Shown: positions 13,192-23,598 of the stretch, in pieces
Layout: the number at the start of each line of letters is the position of its first letter
Position numbering within the stretch: position 1 is the first letter of the stretch
Origin: Nemopilema nomurai
Lineage: Eukaryota; Cnidaria; Scyphozoa; Rhizostomeae; Rhizostomatidae
Direction: 5' to 3'
NCBI GenBank assembly: GCA_003864495.1
Contig: ML133428.1
Location: 558,001 to 622,000 of the forward strand
Length of the DNA: 64,000 nt
Position numbers and translations under genes: made by a program
The notes under the pieces: model-generated
Told to the model about the DNA's origin: nothing
What the model saw: only the letters and a program-made list of their open reading frames with translations
The model's database searches: none

Positions 13192-15004
13192 GATCTGGGG
13201 CTCAGTGCAGCGGCTTTGTTATTTGTATAAAAACTTCACATGTGTACGCGCATTTGCGTTGTAAATGCCAAGCAACTTTTAAGGATCATTTTCAGAAATA
13301 TAACCATAGGTTGGTCTGTTGGTATCTGAACATAACACACATAACCACCGCGTCTTATTTAGTCTTGTGTCGAGAAGATCTGTGTTTAACTTTCGCGCCT
13401 TTGGTTTTTTCAAGACAGTTCCGAGGAGACAGTGAAGTTAAATACCCCCACCCTTCACTCTCCTCCCCTCTTTTTCCTATCGCAGCTTTTCCTCAACTGA
13501 TTTCTTTAAAAATGTTTTGAATTCTAGCCCCAATTACTTTTTTCACATCGTTATTTGTTCTTGATTTCACCTTTTCAAAGAGACCTGCAACGCAGTACTT
13601 CCTTGTTGCCAAATCCCAACCACTGTTAAAGGGAATCACCCCAGTTGCCATAGCTTCCTCGGGAAACACATGAAGTTCAAACACAGTTAGTGATGGTACA
13701 ACACAACTTACAACCCTACAGCATCAACAATTCATTCCGAATGATTTCAAAACACGATCTTATTTTTACAGTCGATCGTTGTTTAACACTATCAACCGAA
13801 AGCAAATTGAATTTAGGAGACACAATCACAATAACCGAGTTACGCTGTCAGAAATTAGTAAGCTACCTGCCTGAAGTCCATTCTGAGCGACATCTCTTGC
13901 AAAGTTATGCGCGTACTCACCTCTTACGACTGCGTTCAGCTTTAAAACTGGAGAATTAGTGGTTGCATGCAAATCGCAGTAATGCCGTTTATCGCGTTCC
14001 TCGTGCACTTTTGGCTTTGGTCGGGTGGTGCTGCAGCGAGTTCAAGCAAGTAGCAATTGTGGCTTGATTAAACGCGCTGTTCTCGTGGATTAAAATGCAA
14101 TTGTTCTCTGCTTCAGCTTAAATCTCAGTAATCTTTACTCTTTCAATCGAGCTCTTTTCTTTGTTCCGTTTAATCTCTTTCACGGAAAAGTAATTGAAGA
14201 ACTGATTAAACTTTATCGAGTTACAGTTGTCTGCTGAGACACCGTAAACAGAGAGCATCCGCTCGTACCTCTCTCTCAAAGGACAATTAGCTGTCGCTCT
14301 TAAGACAAGTTCGCCACCTTCGCACCCGTTCCCCCGTTGTAAAGTTATTTTTTATGACAAAGGATCTGCAAGAATGTCCTGCAAAAATCCCGTAACTTCT
14401 TACATTATCGGATATAAATGTGTTCAATTATTCTCGCCTCTAATGATATTTCCCCTGCTGTCTGAAAGCGCATACAAACAGTGGGCCATTTGAACACTAC
14501 AATCCTGGGTTTGCAATAAGTGTTACTGTCGCTGGTAGCAAGAGGACAGACTGTATTGCAACCAATCTTCAATGCAGTAGATCACAGTGTGCACTGATCC
14601 TGCAATGTGTAAACATGGAAAAAGTATCCGATAGCTGAGACAATTTGGATGAAGAAAGTGATCCGATGTTGTGCAAATCCAACCATAGATCATTTAACAC
14701 CTTACATAATGACGTCATTGCAGTAGTAATACAATGCGCAGGCGCAGATATGATCTCTCTTCAACCGGTCTTGTCGACCATTGCACATCGACGCAGACTT
14801 CTGCAGTAGCTAGGTTTAAAGGAAAAATGTGGACTTCTGTGGCATTCAGCTAAAACAAATTTGCGACTTTCGCAAGAACTTTTTAGACATTTCATAGATG
14901 AGATTACAAAGATGCTATTGGATTGAGAGTTTCAGCATAATTCCATCAGGACATTCCTTAGAAAAGTACAAGACATTTGCTTTAACAATTGTGATAGTAG
15001 AAAG

Positions 15005-15067
15005 CTGTTAACCATTTCATAGGACACTACTTTGCTTTTAACCTGTTAACCATTTCATAGGACACTA
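15005..15067 (+). repeat. Two-copy direct repeat
   Basis: A 25-bp segment starting ctgttaaccatttcatagga at 15005 is repeated at 15043, separated by 13 bases. It probably arose by local duplication and has no evident function. Confidence 0.75.
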
Positions 15068-16623
15068 TCTTCTTCGATTTTAGCCGCTTTGCATTACATT
15101 TTCTGGCTCACAGACATTTTTAATTCAAGTTAACAGACGCTTTGCATTAACATTTTCATTTCAAGTCACTATCCGAGTAAGCGATTCAGTAAACGAGGCC
15201 AGGTGTTCCGCAAGAGTTAGTTTTGGGGACTTTTATTCTTAAATTGGCATTCGCGACCACTATTAGACTAAAATCTATACATCATAAGCCGGTGATGCCT
15301 TCTTATTAAGCTGACGACAGTATGAGAAGCTACAGATTAATAGAGTGGGATAATACCGTGTCGGTACTAAACGAGGGTAATGCTGATTCATGGCTCTTGA
15401 AGTATGAAGCATTTCCCTTTCAGATAGAATTAGAATAAGGGAATGTCCTTGTAATTGAGATCATGATGCAAGAAATACTTTTTTTTTCCCAGTCGAATTA
15501 TCTCCAACTTGTGCGGATGTTTTTGTGAAGACACCCCGGCAATAGGACCAGCCGTTTGCACGAAAAGGCAGCAATAGGCGCGTACAAAAAGAGTAAAAAG
15601 TGCTACTAATAGGAGATAATTACTTGCATGCTGTGGAAATTGAGCCTACTTTTGCTGGAGACCGGGATAAATAGGACTGTCCACAATATAATGACAACCA
15701 TATCTGCATAAATGAAATCTTTTCAGAGAGTAATGACTATTGTAATTTCAGGAGTAGTACACTTATGCGAATTGGTAAGGCAATGATAACTATTGTGCTA
15801 TTGTTTGGACATACACGTTCTGAGCCAGCACTTTTGAGTACATTTGAACTTCAATTTAAGCAATTCTAACCACTGACACGACCTATCAACCGTGTTAGTA
15901 AACTTTGGTATACAAATATGGAATATCTTACATCCGTTTCTGGATACCATAACCTTGTTGGTCTGGATATTGGACTATGGCAACGGAATACCACACTGCT
16001 GCAATGGATTGCTGCCATCTACAGATTCTGTGGGAGCGTGGTGATCTTCCGCTTGCCTTTTTTCTGTCTTTCCAGCTGATTTTTACAATTTCATGCATAT
16101 ACCGTTATTCTAAAAGTAAAACCGCTGACAAACCTTGTATGTGGACGAGTTAATGATGACGAAATGGAAATGGAAAATTTAGGCTAAGGAGTGGGAGCAG
16201 CCGAGGTAGGATGACGTGCAATGCAAAGCTTGGGGAAATTGTGGAAACTAACAGAGAAGTCTTAGAAATTTTAAAATTACTTTCTTTTGGAGCAATACTG
16301 ACGGCATGGTTACCAAATGATTTATGTTGTAGAGAGAAGATTTTCCGGAGCTCAAAATAGAGCCCGTATTCTGGCATGCTACTTGAAGTGTCAGCCAATG
16401 CATTTCAGCTTAAATTGTTCGAGAAATATAGAAGCAAGGCTATCAACGCCTGTCCGAGAATACAATCATCAGCATCTAAACACCATCGTTAATAACATAA
16501 CTTCCATAACTTTTGCCGTAGTTGTTACCCTCGATATTACATTTGCAGTCGAGTCTGACATTCGACACTGAGCCTCGACATGTGAGTTATCGTTACCTTG
16601 GCAACACTGCTATTCTCTGTCAA

Positions 16624-16983
16624 TCACCCTAAACGTGCGTAGACTATTTTCGCAACTACATTTGCACATTCATCAAGAGCTGCTTTTTTAATTTTCGAGT
16701 GTTTGATTATGTGAAGTGCTGTTTCAAAACTGTTCCCATCATATTGACACGGGATTTGCAGCGCTTTGCGGACGCCCTTCTTTGTGTACTGAAAGGGTGA
16801 AGGGTTGTGTCTCAGTTGTAGCAACAGTTCATTACTTGTTTGCATTAGAAGGAAATGCCCTCTTGACACCTCGTTCGAAAATTGTCTTGTAAAATTATCT
16901 CGGGTTAGGGATAAAATCTTAAGAAGAAAGGGTGTCCAAGTAGGGGGCAAGGCGGTCTTGCTGCTTTCACTTGTCTTTAGCAA
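16624..16983 (-). CDS. Uncharacterised minus-strand open frame, possible terminal exon
   Basis: A 119-codon open frame with no ATG at its upstream end. Its last part is the most protein-like: a candidate acceptor (accctttcag) precedes YTKKGVRKALQIPCQYDG, followed by an amphipathic Lys-rich stretch ending VVAKIVYARLG and TGA at 16624. I do not recognise the family and found no partner exon, so this is only a candidate. It may be chance: the opposite strand is also open over 16805-16993. Confidence 0.25.
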   Translation of the reverse strand: MLKTSESSKTALPPTWTPFLLKILSLTRDNFTRQFSNEVSRGHFLLMQTSNELLLQLRHNPSPFQYTKKGVRKALQIPCQYDGNSFETALHIIKHSKIKKAALDECANVVAKIVYARLG

Positions 16984-17684
16984 AACTTACTAATATTCCA
17001 ACTGTTGCAAATATTTGTCTGACATGAACAAAATTCAGACTTTTATTCTTTTCATCTCTAAACACGTGTGGTTCAGCTGAAAGTTAATAGGAAAGAGGTT
17101 ATTTTGCAATCGCCCCTCCTACATTCAACATTCACACGTTTGTACCAAACAGAATCTGGCATTTCTGCTAGGCTGCAGGTCTTGAAATATGGACAGTCAA
17201 TGCATTAAGACCTTTCAACTTTTCAAGTCTGAGAAAAGCAAGCAGCACTTTTTGAATAAATTTACATGCATTCCTTTTTTCTCCAACGTAAGAGCCCGAT
17301 TTCACTGTTGAAGATTTGGCGTGTGATTCTTAGATAGACTCTAGAGATATGATGTTTAATTATTTATGCGATAAAGACATTAGCAACCGTGTGTCTTTCT
17401 ATGCCTTATTTGCTATTTATAATCATTATCACTTGATATTTCCAAAGTGCTTGCAGTATGCACAATAAAAGCTTTAACAGCTTTGCTCTTGCTGGTTCAC
17501 AATGGACCTCTCCAGAAAGGTAGCGCAAAACTAAGTTCAACATTTAAAAGAAATTTTCTTTACTTATGTCAATAACATTATCCGGTCGTTTAGAGGTTTT
17601 GTGGCATATTTTCCTCATTAAATGCATTGCATTTCAAGTGAATTTCAGCATATATGAAATAAAGCCCTTTCCTATCTATTCTAG

Positions 17685-17846
17685 GTTTAGGCTCGCCTGT
17701 AGACGATGCAAGAACACGTCTTGTGGTGGAGTCAACCAGCAAAACTAATGCCTCCGCTGAGCAGAAATTCAACCACCTTGAACAACGTTTGCCTTTGATG
17801 TGTTCTCGAATCTTCAACACGATTGACCGACTGCTTCATGAAGAAG
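17685..17846 (+). CDS. Orphan internal exon of an unidentified gene
   Basis: A good acceptor (cctatctattctag) precedes 162 bases open in one phase. They encode GLGSPVDDARTRLVVESTS, then KTNASAEQKFNHLEQRLP, then LMCSRIFNTIDRLLHEEG, and are followed by a GT donor (gtcatg, weak). Entry and exit are both phase 1, so the exon is symmetric. Composition looks like a soluble helical protein segment. Partner exons were sought on both sides and none fits convincingly, so the host gene would have large introns or be broken. I cannot name the family. Confidence 0.4.
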
Positions 17847-19127
17847 GTCATGTCGGGAATGAAATTTTAGTATAATTTTGCTTTAAAGCCCTTTTCAAGA
17901 ATAATTGATTACTTGAAATAATTCTATTTGAAACTGTATGCCAAAATGTTTTCACGAAGGCATGATCAATCCATTTTACTGCCGTCTGTGGCGGCTTACA
18001 TTATAAATGCATTGTAGCTAACTTTGATCCGATTGCTTCATTTTACCCTATACTGTGTTTTAGTAGAATGAGTTATATTTTTTCAATCTAGTTCTCTATG
18101 TAATATTAATGTCCTTTTGTTTTAAAGCTCTTTTCAACAATCTTTTGTAGATTTGGTATTGTGTCAAAAGAGTCAGGAGCTATGGGAGATAGTATCTCTG
18201 GACAATTAAACGATTGAAGCAATAATCATTTAAAATACAACCGTTAACTTAATCGGAACCCGAGAGTAGGGTGGAGCGCTGATGGTCTTGAAATGGCATA
18301 TTGGTTTTCCTCTTGTTGAGAGAACAGCGCTTTGAAGATCTCGCTTTGAGAAGGAGATAATCATCAAACAGAAGCCTGTTTGATTTATTGTTAAGCCTGA
18401 TTAATGGAAAGATGCAACGCAGCAGCGATACTCACCGGCAATAACTAAGAATGGCGAGAAGAAATTTTTATCAAGTGAGTTATGATTTGCATTGCATCAA
18501 TTGCATTGTTAAACTGTGGCAGGGATGAAGTAGTATACATGTAGAATGTTTTCTTATGGAAACTATCATAGCAATATTGAAATTGCTTTACTATGATGAA
18601 CTTAATGATGATAATGATTTAAAAAGTGGAAGCTGAGCTCGAAAGACTTTAGAAACAATGAACTATCCAGTTTCAATTTTCACAACCGTATCTAACTTTG
18701 TCGTATCTTTAATTTGCTTAATAGTATTTTTCAATGGAAACAGTTGGCAATGAACTAAAGGGTTGCAAATTTATACTAATCTGGGGGTGAAGCTCTTTGT
18801 GTCTACCCAGCTGAAGCATGATACATTCCAGCTGAATGGCAATGCATGGCGACTGTAGAAACAGTAGATATGCTGCCCTGGTCGCAGAAACAAAGAACTT
18901 CATGGAAGGGCACACATTACTAACCAGCCAAACATGCTACCATCGTCCTTATTTCTGGTAAATTTCACGTCATTTCCGTGTATATAGAAGCATAGCAAGT
19001 TCCATTTGTGCAACGAAGTATAGAAAGTTCCACACCCTACGAGTTTTAAATTCTCTAAAAGCAAAGTCGAGCTTCACGATTGTCTTTTGATATTTCCCTG
19101 TGAATCATTTCCCCCTTTTTACTGATG

Positions 19128-20075
19128 ATACAACACCCTATCATGTTAATATGATGATACAACACCCTATCACATTAATACTATAATAACACAACCGATC
19201 ACAATAATATGATGATACAACACCCTATCACATTAATACTATGATAACACAACCGATCACATTAATATGATGATACAACACCCTATCACATTAATACTAT
19301 GATAACACAACCGATCACATTAATATGATGATACAACACCCTATCACATTAATACTATGATAACACAACCGATCACATTAATATGATGATACAACACCCT
19401 ATCACATTAATACTATGATAACACAACCGATCACATAAATATGATGATACAACACCCTATCACATTAATACTATGATAACACAACCGATCACATTAATAT
19501 GATGATACAACACCCTATCATATTAATACTATGATAACACAACCGATCACATTAATATGATGATACCACACCCTATCACATTAATACTATGATAACACAA
19601 CCGATCACATTAATATGATGATACAACACCCTATCACATTAATACTATGATAAAACAACCGATCACATTAATATGATGATACAACACCCTATCACATTAA
19701 TACTATGATAACACAACCAATCACATTAATATGATGATACAACACCCTATCATATTAATACTATGATAACACAACCGATCACATTAATATGATGATACAA
19801 CACCCTATCACATTAATACTATGATAACACAACCGATCACATTAATATGATGATACAACACCCTATCACATTAATACTATGATAACACAACCAATCACAT
19901 TAATATGATGATACAACACCCTATCACATTAATAATATGATAACACAACCAATCACATTAATATGATGATAACACCCTATCACATTAATATGGTGATACA
20001 ACACCCCATCACATTAATACTATGATAACACATCCTATCACATTAATATAATGATAACACACCCTATCATATTAG
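19128..20075. repeat. 58-bp (2 x 29) minisatellite
   Basis: About 16 copies of a 58-bp unit made of two related 29-bp halves, one carrying atgatgatacaacaccctat and the other actatgataacacaaccgat, each followed by cacattaat. Copies in the centre are nearly identical. The last few units (19960-20070) are shortened and diverged, and the array ends about 3.5 kb upstream of the TRPC start codon. It lies between genes. Confidence 0.95.
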
Positions 20076-23000
20076 TGATCTGGCCGATCAATAACGTTTT
20101 TATTCAATCAACGTCTTGCACCTGTATGTGCTTCTTTGTCAGACATTAACTGCTTTTTAAGAAAAACGGATCTCGCTCCATTGAGTTCGGCGTCCATAAG
20201 ATCGCGATAATTTTTTCCTTTATTTTGGAATTCGAGTTTCGGGCTAACAGAAAAGTTTTACAATGCGTTTTGCGCTATTTCCTTTAAATTAATTAGTTTC
20301 TGACTTCAGTCTAAGCATTTCTCGCAATTAACATGCAGGCTTTACTCCTTGAAGGCACTGGATTATATTTTTAAACAAATTAGTCCAGGTTGCTAAACTT
20401 TACCCATCTCCAAAGGCCATCTATCGCACGTGGCTCGGTGCAGTATTAGAAACGAGCTGCCTTCAATGAAGCTCAAACAATCAAGCCTAAATGAGTGAAT
20501 GTATACGCAACTTTTTTATTCTCCCTTTTTCAGTGTGGAAAAGTCATTTGTTGTGATGTCCTAATGCAGACCCGGAGACTCGTTTGTGTTTTTATGGCAC
20601 AATATGCTGCATCCATACTCATTTGGGAGAAGACACACATCAGTACTCTATTGCTCTAAATGTGGCACGTATTTTGATTAACGCGGTATTTTCTACAGTC
20701 AAACACATTATTAACAATTAGAAGTTAGACTTCGAAAGCAGCGTAACTAAAATAATTTGCAGCAATATTGGAAGGGAGTACCTGCCAAAACTAATCGAGA
20801 TTTTCAACAGAAGTGAACGATTTCTCAGCTATTCTTATTTCTACTAAAATAAGTTGGGGATTTTTCAAATTGATGTACCAGAAGGCCATTAGATATCCCT
20901 TACAAAACTACTGATTCTAACGGAGTCATTGTTGTGAAAACAGCACGTTAGCAAAATATTCGCTCTCAGTAAAAAAGTACAGGCCTGTGGCTAAAAATAG
21001 GAAAGGACGAACTTTCGCCGTGGTTTTTTAAGCAGTAATACTCCAATATTGAAGCAAGAACGTCACAAATGCATGGAAGGTATTCTATGTTTGAAGCTCT
21101 GAAGGAGGATCATATGTTGGGTGTGCTAAAGCAAGATGGCATCCTTCCGTCACAATCACATGTATATGAAGCATGTTGATGCCGTTACCTCGGTGGGATG
21201 TTGTGATGCATCGACATTGCTGGTTGATTAAAGGCATCGTGGGTGCGCATTAAAGCTGCGTCAAGAAAGGGGAAAATGAAGCGAAGAATCAATCGAAAAT
21301 AAACGAAAATAAAACCGAATGCAAGCGATGAAACAGCGTCGCGCCGCACAAGTGACTGTCCATGGCGATAGACTTTGTGTTTGAATTCATGTGAATACAA
21401 GCAAATCGATCAACTGGCTGAATCGGGGATCATTATCCAGAATACAGTCTTTGTTGAAGAGGTTACGTCATATTCTTGACGTAGTCACGTGACATTTTCT
21501 TCGTTTGTACAGGCATGTTATGTTGGTAGAGTCAGTGTGTGATCGTGACTCTGCGGTAATCAGTGTGTAATCCAGGAGAAAGTAATTAAAGAAATTAAAT
21601 TAAAGAAAGTAAAGTAATTCTGCTCAAATATAGACGCTACAAATCAGACGTTTTCCTTTTGCACTTCTGATGCACAATGCAAATTACACGGCAGCCTTTG
21701 GCTCACCTGTCCCTAATTTACATAGCCAGAAGTAAAGTAGCTCCCCTAAAATTTCTCTCATGTGTCCCGAGGCGTTGTGTCTCATTTTCGCAAGCTCCAG
21801 TCTGGAGAAATTAAGACAATAGACGGTATGATGCCAGCGAATATCTGATTGCAGGAAAAGAGAAGATCTGGCAACATATGGCCAAGCGAAAGATTGAAAA
21901 CACATCTTGACGATCTAGCTTCACCAGGAGTCGAGGCAGAATTGTCAAAACTGTGATTGCCTTCAATGAGCTGATGGTATTAGCAACTTTACAGGTAGAT
22001 TAGGTCTAAGACGCTTTCATATCTATTTTGGTGTCAACGAATTTTTTATCGCGGGATTTGCATTGATCGGCTATCAATCGAAAAAAGGGGATTAAATTTT
22101 CTCATGCACGCAAAATTCATACACTTCAAGAGAAATGCTCTTTTTAACACAAAGCTAGTCTCGATACCCAAATTTTCTAAATTGCCAAAGAATTTTGGCC
22201 TTGGAGTATCTTAGCAATCTCCCAGGGGATTGAGCCTTCAAGTGCACACAACAGAAGTTTAAAGATCAAAAGATCTTAGCAATACGAAAAGCTCCTTCCT
22301 CGAGGCTGCATTCTGCAATGAACACTATAACACAAAAGATTATTTAGATCCAGCAGTTCTTCATTTTGTTTGGATCAAGTTATTAAGCTCTACAAGTTTT
22401 GTGCTGGCCAGGGAGTTTTGTACCAATTCGCGAGTTTTTCCAAAAAGCAAGTTCACACAAAGATCTAAGTGTTTTGATTAACTTCGTGAATTCGCTCGCT
22501 TAACCGTCTATGTGGACTATTAAGGCTTGTGGACGTATTATTAGTCGCTTAAAACTTTCATTTTGCATGAAATTAAAACGCTTTAATGCACAGCCACTTG
22601 ACGCAAGCAGGGAGCTGTGGACTGAGAAGGTCCGAAGATTGAGCTCTTGTTGAACCGTCTTCGTCCCCGTGTGCTCCTTCATCTATAACAAAAATATAAC
22701 AAGAACCACGCCGCGTCTGACCAACCTGAGAATGGTATTTGACAATTTAAAACTCTCTCAGATGTCATGTTTTCTTTATCCAACATTTTCAGGCACTGTG
22801 TATTGACAATTTAATTTCTTCAGCACCGCAGTCCAATAATTCGTACATGACTCTGACATCTGTGAATAATTTATGAACTGGACAAGCAAATAAATACCTG
22901 TTTGAGTTCAACATACGCCACAAATCGTTATGACGTTGGGGTCTCTAATACGTTTCTTTAGAAGCTCCTAGCACTAAACCACCTTTTTCTTGAAAATTGC

Positions 23001-23279
23001 CATGTCGTTTGGATGTTTTTAAAAGCAGAGGAGATCACGTTTGTATCAAATGATTTGGAGTGCGTCGTCGAAAATTCTGAATATTTTCTGCTTCGATGAA
23101 TAAATAATCAAGCAAAGTAGTAAGTATGAAAAACGCTTTACTTAGCAAAACAATGTTGAAAATCAACTGAATCTCAAGTATTTTGATGTAAGTTGCATCC
23201 TAGGTATTACAATCACATGTTTAAACTGCATTTTTACGCATGTCTTATTTCGTATCAAAATTTAGCTGCAGTCTATCTG
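20076..23279. other. Non-coding interval upstream of the TRPC gene
   Basis: No supported gene. The open frames at 21185-21400 and 21684-21905 are short, lack splice context and resemble no family I know. The interval may hold distal promoter or 5' untranslated exons of the channel gene, which the sequence alone does not reveal. Confidence 0.4.
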
Positions 23280-23450
23280 CTACGCTCCTATAAACGAGGA
23301 CAGTAAAATTAATGTTACTCCAAATATCAACCCAATTTGAATGAAAATGCGTATTTGTGCTACTTTAAATGATTCCTTTTGGCTTATACCTTTTATCGAT
23401 TTATTTTTTTCATGCATTTGTGCATATTCTGAAGCAGAACCTTTCAACAT
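23280..23450 (-). CDS. Small ORF with C-terminal membrane segment, divergent from TRPC
   Basis: An ATG at 23450 on the minus strand opens a 56-residue frame ending with TAG at 23280. The first half is polar. The second ends in a hydrophobic segment, RIFIQIGLIFGVTLILLSSF, followed by IGA, resembling a tail-anchored micropeptide. The frame continues open upstream into the antisense of TRPC exon 1, where it is a shadow. It sits about 150 bases from the TRPC start, in a position for divergent transcription. No family is recognised and it may be chance. Confidence 0.2.
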   Translation of the reverse strand: MLKGSASEYAQMHEKNKSIKGISQKESFKVAQIRIFIQIGLIFGVTLILLSSFIGA

Positions 23451-23598
23451 TTTACTAAGATAAGGGTAGCACAATGTACTTTGAATTATCTTGTGGATGA
23501 ATAAAAGCGATGAATATCTTAACTTGCTGTAATTTAGGGACGATTTAAGGTCCTGTAGAGATCTCAGGAATAACAGGGGAAGATAACATTTGTAGACG

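Larger units (their letters stand above)
12254..16623. other. Gene-poor interval upstream of the dynein light chain
   Basis: I see no convincing coding exon. The interval contains the 5' flank of the roadblock gene, a run of 16 or more G near 13170-13190, and a 25-bp direct duplication (15005-15029 and 15043-15067). Open frames at 13493-13684 (-) and 13690-13959 (+) overlap in conflicting frames and lack family resemblance. Confidence 0.5.

Noticed and set aside
13493..13959. Frames on both strands near 13.5-13.9 kb that look mildly protein-like
   Set aside because: They have no ATG or splice context at useful positions, show no family resemblance, and conflict with each other.
22791..22875. 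Possible terminal exon (acattttcag followed by 27 codons and a stop) as partner of the orphan exon at 17685
   Set aside because: It is open only in phase 0, which does not match the phase-1 exit of the orphan exon.
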